From the NCBI GenBank assembly GCA_024694125.1, contig JAILKE010000006.1, positions 1 to 64,000 of the forward strand: a stretch of DNA of 64,000 nucleotides. The letters run 5' to 3'. This stretch comes from Bacteroidales bacterium (GTDB taxonomy: Bacteria; Bacteroidota; Bacteroidia; Bacteroidales; UBA3663). The notes below the pieces were generated by a model. That model saw only the letters and a list, made by a program, of their open reading frames with translations. It searched no databases and was not told the origin of the DNA. The position numbers and the translations under genes are program-made. The first letter of the stretch is position 1. Each line of letters starts with the position of its first letter. This document shows, piece after piece, positions 60,217 to 64,000 of this stretch.

Positions 60217-62195
60217 CACGTCTCTTCCATCTGTGCGGGCTCTGCCTGCTGTGCTGCAGCCTGTTGACTGCTTGTCGGGACGACGAGTATGTCGTCTATT
60301 CCGACCAGCAGCAGACCGGCGCAGTCTCCGCCGATGACAGCTACACCGGGCTCTACTTGCTCAATGAGGGCAACATGGGCAGCAACCACTGCACGTTGGA
60401 CTACCTGGACCTCACATCGGGCACCTATCACCGCAACATCTACGCCGAGCGCAATCCATCCAGCGTCAAGGAACTGGGTGACGTGGGCAACGACATGCAG
60501 GCCTACGGCTCGCAGTTGTGGATAGTGGTCAACTGTTCCAACAAGGTCGAGGTCTGCCGCCTCACCGATGCAGCGCGTCTGGGGCAGATCGATATACCCA
60601 ACTGCCGCTACGTCACCTTCTCTGGGGGCTATGCCTATGTCAGTTCCTTCGTTGGTCCCGTCTCGCTCACCGGCCATGCACAGTTGGGCCGCATCTATCA
60701 GGTCGATACCCTCTCGCTGCAGGTGGTTGATTCGGTCACGGTCGGCTATCAGCCCGAGGAGATGGCCATCATCGGCACGCAGCTCTATGTGGCCAACAGC
60801 GGCGGCTACCTCCTGCCCCAGTACAGCCGCACGGTCAGCCAGGTCGATCTCACGTCGTTCACGCAGGTGCGTCAGCTTTCGGTCGGGACCAATCCGCACC
60901 GCCTGGAGGTGGACCGTCATGGCCAACTGTGGGTCTCTACGCGCGGCAACTACCGCGACATTCCCCCGGCGCTGTTCTGCCTACAGGCCGATGCATCGGG
61001 CATCTACACCGTGGTCGATTCCCTGCCACTGGCAGTGTCGGATATGCAGTTGGTGGGCGACACCCTCTGGTACTACGGTGCGGTATGGAACGACCTCACT
61101 CAGACCTCAACTGCCGATTATGGCTGGCTCGATGTCCGCACGCACCGGCAGATAGAGACCACGCTCTTCGATGCAGCGGAGATAGCCGGGATCGAGACTC
61201 CCTATGGACTGTTGGTCCACCCCACGTCGCACGACTTCTATCTGATGGATGCACGCAACTACGTCTCGAGCGGACAGTTGCTGCATTTCCAGTCCGACGG
61301 CACGTTCGACTGGCGCGTCTGGACGGGCGACATTCCTTCGCGAGCCCTGTTGGTACGGGGCTCTGCTGCAGGCGCTGTTCCCGCTGTCTCGGACACGGTC
61401 ACGTCACCCTATATTGCTGCGGTCGATGAGTATGTACCGGCACCTGGTCAGTTCGTCAATGTACTGCCCCGCTATACCCAGGGGGACGATGCTGCGACCA
61501 TGGCTGCCCGATGCACCGAGGCACTGGCGGACAATGCCCAGGGCGTGGTCACGCTGGGCAGTTTCGGCGGCTACATCACCTTCCATTTCGCTCGTCCCAT
61601 ACGCAATGTGGCAGGCAGCGCCGATTTTGCCGTGTGGGGCAATGCCATGGCTGGCAGCAGCGAACCGGGCATCGTACAGGTCTCGGTCGATGCCAATGGC
61701 AATGGTCTGCCGGACGACGAGTGGTACGAGCTCTCGGGCAGTGCCGATGCGGACAGTGCTGCACTGATGCGCTATGGCTACAGCATAACCTACAGCATGG
61801 ACAGCCTGCACGATGTCCCCTGGCAGGACTGTCTGGGTCAGACGGGCACGGTCCCGCGTAACTCCTTCCATCAGCAGGAGTACTTCCCGCTCTGGCTCCC
61901 GTCGCCCCTCACGCTCTCGGGCACGCTCCTGCCGCCCAATGGGTACAATGCCAGCGCCACGGGCCAGCACTGGATCCTGCAGTCTCTCCGCTACGGCTAT
62001 GTGGATAATCTTCCCAATGCTGACACAGCAGGAAGCAGCTTTGACCTCGACTGGGCGGTTCATCCCACGCTCCGCACTCCGGTTCACCTCTCCCACGCCG
62101 ACTTTGTCCGCGTCTATTGTGCCCAACGTCAATCCTGCGGCTGGTTGGGCGAGACCAGCACGGAGATCTCGGGAGCAGAACTGCTGAATCAGTGA
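60213..62195 (+). CDS. btuG: BtuG-like B12-capture lipoprotein fused to a second surface domain
   Basis: 660 residues from the ATG at 60213, overlapping the btuB stop. Lipoprotein signal ends in SLLTAC (Cys21). Residues about 40-380 form a YncE/BtuG-like seven-bladed propeller (LLNEGNMGSNHCTLDYLDL, LGDVGNDMQAYGSQLWIVV). Residues about 400-660 are a distinct domain (EYVPAPGQFVNVLPRYTQGD, LGSFGGYITFHFARPI, EPGIVQVSVDANGNGLPDDE) that, to my memory, is encoded separately beside btuG in Bacteroides B12 loci. The two parts should capture B12 at the cell surface and pass it to BtuB. Confidence 0.75.
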   Translation: MTRLFHLCGLCLLCCSLLTACRDDEYVVYSDQQQTGAVSADDSYTGLYLLNEGNMGSNHCTLDYLDLTSGTYHRNIYAERNPSSVKELGDVGNDMQAYGSQLWIVVNCSNKVEVCRLTDAARLGQIDIPNCRYVTFSGGYAYVSSFVGPVSLTGHAQLGRIYQVDTLSLQVVDSVTVGYQPEEMAIIGTQLYVANSGGYLLPQYSRTVSQVDLTSFTQVRQLSVGTNPHRLEVDRHGQLWVSTRGNYRDIPPALFCLQADASGIYTVVDSLPLAVSDMQLVGDTLWYYGAVWNDLTQTSTADYGWLDVRTHRQIETTLFDAAEIAGIETPYGLLVHPTSHDFYLMDARNYVSSGQLLHFQSDGTFDWRVWTGDIPSRALLVRGSAAGAVPAVSDTVTSPYIAAVDEYVPAPGQFVNVLPRYTQGDDAATMAARCTEALADNAQGVVTLGSFGGYITFHFARPIRNVAGSADFAVWGNAMAGSSEPGIVQVSVDANGNGLPDDEWYELSGSADADSAALMRYGYSITYSMDSLHDVPWQDCLGQTGTVPRNSFHQQEYFPLWLPSPLTLSGTLLPPNGYNASATGQHWILQSLRYGYVDNLPNADTAGSSFDLDWAVHPTLRTPVHLSHADFVRVYCAQRQSCGWLGETSTEISGAELLNQ

Positions 62196-62199
62196 ACCC

Positions 62200-62225
62200 C
62201 GTACGATGACGAAAACGAAAAACTC
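62200..62225. repeat. Left inverted repeat flanking the btuH-like gene
   Basis: Matches the reverse complement of 63543-63574 (GAGTTTTTCGTTTTCGT plus ATCGT and GTACG) with one base change and a short insertion. Confidence 0.6.
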
Positions 62226-62310
62226 TTTTACACTCAGTTTGCTCTGCGACAGACAAGAAGTTTCGTTTCATTAGTTTAAATCGGGGATAAACATTCGCCC
62301 GTCGTTTGTA

Positions 62311-62348
62311 TTGTCCCTTTGTACTTCGTACTTTGTCCCTTTGTACTT
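62311..62348 (+). repeat. Direct repeat upstream of the btuH-like gene
   Basis: TTGTCCCTTTGTACTT occurs at 62311-62326 and 62333-62348 (22-bp period). Runs of this type are frequent in Bacteroidales spacers, from memory. Confidence 0.65.
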
Positions 62349-62392
62349 TCCTTTTTAACAACCCTTTTTAATTAATTAAATATTTTTGTGTT

Positions 62393-63238
62393 ATGAGAAA
62401 AGTTCTACTTTCTTTCGCAGCTGTGCTGTTCGCTGGAGCAGCCACTGCACAGGTTACTGTCGATTTTGAGGATTTCAATCTGAAGGCCGACACTGTCGAT
62501 GTGGGCAAGACCCTCACCCCAGGTAAGGGCTTCGACATCCAGGGCTTCAATTTCTGCAATGGCTATGTCGATTATGACGGCTATGACTATTTCGATGGAT
62601 TTGCCATTTCGACCATGACCTCGACAGCCTTTCAGTCGCTCAGCGACCAGTACAACTCATGTGTAGGCAGCGGCGCAGAACAGTCCAAGACCTATGCCGT
62701 CCTGTACTACAGCACCTACGGTGGCAACACCATGCAGATCACACACTCCGAGAACCATTACTTCTCGCCTCAGAGCGTAGCAGTGACCAATGCCGCCTAT
62801 GCCTTCTCGTCCATAACCAACGGCGATAGCTTTGCCAAGCGCTTCACTGCCGATGACTGGTTCCGTCTTTACATCATCGGCATGAAGGACAGTGTGGTCA
62901 CTGACACGGTTACTGTCGATCTGGCTGCCGACGGTATGTTGCTCTTTGCCTGGCGGACCATCGATCTCACCTCTCTGGGCGAAGTGGACCATATTGTGTT
63001 TGGCATGAACAGTACGGATGTCAGCGCCTATGGCATGAACACTCCTGCCTACTGCTGCTTCGACAACTTCGTTTCTTTGGTGAGCGAGACCACTGCTGCC
63101 AAGTCTATCAACAGCTCTGTCTATGAGGCTGCTCCTCTCGGCATCTACTCGGTGGACGGCACTCAGCTGCAGTCTCTACGCCGCGGCCTTAACTTGCTCC
63201 GCATGAACGACGGCTCTATCCGCAAGATCTACCGCTGA
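62393..63238 (+). CDS. btuH: BtuH-like DUF4465 secreted protein
   Basis: 281 residues with a signal peptide (VLLSFAAVLFAGAATA) without a lipobox. The DUF4465 pattern is seen: FDIQGFNFCNGYVDYDGYDYFDGFAIS, with YDYFDGFAISTMTS and FSPQSVAVTNAAYAFSSI as fixed parts. DUF4465 proteins of this context bind B12 in Bacteroides (BtuH). The end (GIYSVDGTQLQSLRRGLNLL) resembles a Prevotella type IX secretion tail rather than lipid anchoring. It has a TATTTTTG box at 62381-62388 and is separated from btuG by 197 bp of repeats, so it may be expressed on its own. Confidence 0.75.
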   Translation: MRKVLLSFAAVLFAGAATAQVTVDFEDFNLKADTVDVGKTLTPGKGFDIQGFNFCNGYVDYDGYDYFDGFAISTMTSTAFQSLSDQYNSCVGSGAEQSKTYAVLYYSTYGGNTMQITHSENHYFSPQSVAVTNAAYAFSSITNGDSFAKRFTADDWFRLYIIGMKDSVVTDTVTVDLAADGMLLFAWRTIDLTSLGEVDHIVFGMNSTDVSAYGMNTPAYCCFDNFVSLVSETTAAKSINSSVYEAAPLGIYSVDGTQLQSLRRGLNLLRMNDGSIRKIYR

Positions 63239-63602
63239 TAACTTCTCTCCTGTGACTATTGTCACATACTCATGGCTCCGATGTCTCTCCCCTCTCTGCT
63301 CCCGACTGGGACTATGGGAATGGACTTCGGAGCCTACTCGTTTCCTACTAGGATTAAATCCGTACTGGAAAGATTTTTATTACTAGAATTAGAGAATTAT
63401 AGGAATTATTTCCGCCTCGCGTTAATGTTTAAGAATCACCGAATTAAACGAATTAATACTAATCTTTCGATTTATTTTGTATTTTTTGTGTTCAATTTTA
63501 TTAAACGAATTTGTAACGAATCATATCACTCCGTTAGGTAAGGAGTTTTTCGTTTTCGTTATCGTCTTCGTACGAAGTATCATGGTACGATAGAACGGCT
63601 GT
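63239..63602. other. 364-bp intergenic region with repeats
   Basis: Two direct copies of ATTAAACGAATT (63443-63454, 63500-63511) and the right inverted repeat (63543-63574) lie here. No gene or RNA is recognised; similar AATTCGTTTAATT strings recur in Bacteroidales spacers, from memory. Confidence 0.6.
63543..63574. repeat. Right inverted repeat flanking the btuH-like gene
   Basis: GAGTTTTTCGTTTTCGT plus ATCGT and CTTCGTACG; inverted relative to 62200-62225. Confidence 0.6.
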
Positions 63603-64000
63603 TTACCCCGACACCCTCTGGTAGGCCAATCGTTCATCGCCCGAAGCGAGATAGATGATGCCGCAATAAGAGAAACCCAGTTTGATCAGATTATGCTGCA
63701 TGATGGTATTATCCCTATGTGTATCGATGCGCAGGTTAGGGTCCTGGGCAGAGCAGAACGCGAGCAGGTCCCTCAGCACATTGTGCACATCAGGATAACT
63801 GGCTATGCGATGCACCACGTGATAGGGCAACGTATCATCCAGCCACTCCCCTTCGTATATCGTGCCGTAGGTCGGATCGGGCGAAGGCAGGAAGGCGAAA
63901 TATCCTACCGTCCGTCCCTGGTCGATAATGACATGACCGCCACCACATTGCATGTCGGCGAGCAGGACCTGTTCGGATGGATAGTTACCTTGCCACTGCT
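63603..64000 (-). CDS. GNAT-family N-acetyltransferase (partial)
   Basis: The frame runs off the right edge, with readable codons upstream of the first internal Met (WQGNYPSEQVLLADM), so the start is outside the window. GRTVGYFAFLPSPDPTYGTI, WLDDTLPYHVVHRIA, LRIDTHRDNTIMQHNLIKLG and FSYCGIIYL follow the GNAT pattern of an acetyl-CoA loop and the late strands. Substrate unknown. Confidence 0.83.
   Translation of the reverse strand, partial: QWQGNYPSEQVLLADMQCGGGHVIIDQGRTVGYFAFLPSPDPTYGTIYEGEWLDDTLPYHVVHRIASYPDVHNVLRDLLAFCSAQDPNLRIDTHRDNTIMQHNLIKLGFSYCGIIYLASGDERLAYQRVSG

Overview
The window looks like chromosomal DNA of a gut or rumen Bacteroidales, most likely Prevotellaceae. The reasons are: many Bacteroidota-type promoters (TTTG, about 20 bp, TAnnTTTG, usually followed by CACC or similar); near absence of Shine-Dalgarno sites; families largely confined to this phylum (DUF4494, DUF4286, DUF4491, DUF2023 with a Cys tail, Wzi, a BtuB/BtuG/BtuH-like B12 locus); a GH10-CE1 xylanase/esterase of the kind known from Prevotella; and Prevotella-like short C-terminal tails on secreted proteins. 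I saw no rRNA, tRNA, CRISPR array, phage or classical insertion sequence. Genus is an inference.

Layout. 1-4.6 kb: a minus-strand exopolysaccharide export operon (WecG-like transferase, Wza, Wzc, ABC permease). 5.1-9.4 kb: hpt and a minus-strand block with two MFS-type carriers (one POT peptide transporter) behind a small protein resembling the soluble part of V-ATPase subunit I. 9.5-15.5 kb: a plus-strand run of divIC-like, GH28, agmatine deiminase, engB, DUF4494, YggS, tsaE and DUF4286 genes, followed by a remnant of an ECF sigma gene. 15.8-24.3 kb: hsp20, a GH10-CE1 enzyme, a lipoprotein divergent from a membrane-anchored AraC regulator, DUF4491, wzi and a lipoprotein. 24.3-30 kb: HAD phosphatase, type II pantothenate kinase, a duplicated coiled-coil secreted protein, a MoxR/VWA pair and a TRIC channel. 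30-37.3 kb: aroB, an M6 protease, a PIF1-like helicase and an S9 peptidase. 37.4-46.4 kb: uxuA and uxuB split by a DUF559 cassette bounded by inverted palindromes, then dgt, nth, a methyltransferase fused to a secreted protein, and corA. 46.5-57.2 kb: Cys-rich DUF2023, a 1288-residue surface protein, an MBL hydrolase, an MFS carrier and purL. 57.4-63.2 kb: a LysE-type exporter, a cobalamin riboswitch, btuB, a btuG-like fusion gene and a btuH-like gene. 63.6-64 kb: a partial GNAT gene.

How parts may work together. GH28 and UxuA/UxuB fit pectin and uronate use, and the xylanase/esterase fits arabinoxylan use. The B12 locus has riboswitch control, an outer-membrane receptor and surface capture proteins. 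The Wza/Wzc/Wzi genes fit capsule export and surface attachment.

Most unusual points: (1) a 613-bp DUF559 cassette with inverted palindromic ends, placed between uxuB and uxuA with only a few bases to spare on each side; (2) two distant copies (about 4.8 and 29.3 kb) of a noncoding hairpin repeat; (3) a BtuG-like propeller fused to a second B12-locus surface domain; (4) an in-frame fusion of a cytoplasmic methyltransferase to a protein with its own internal signal peptide; (5) a DUF2023 protein with a CCH-repeat tail.
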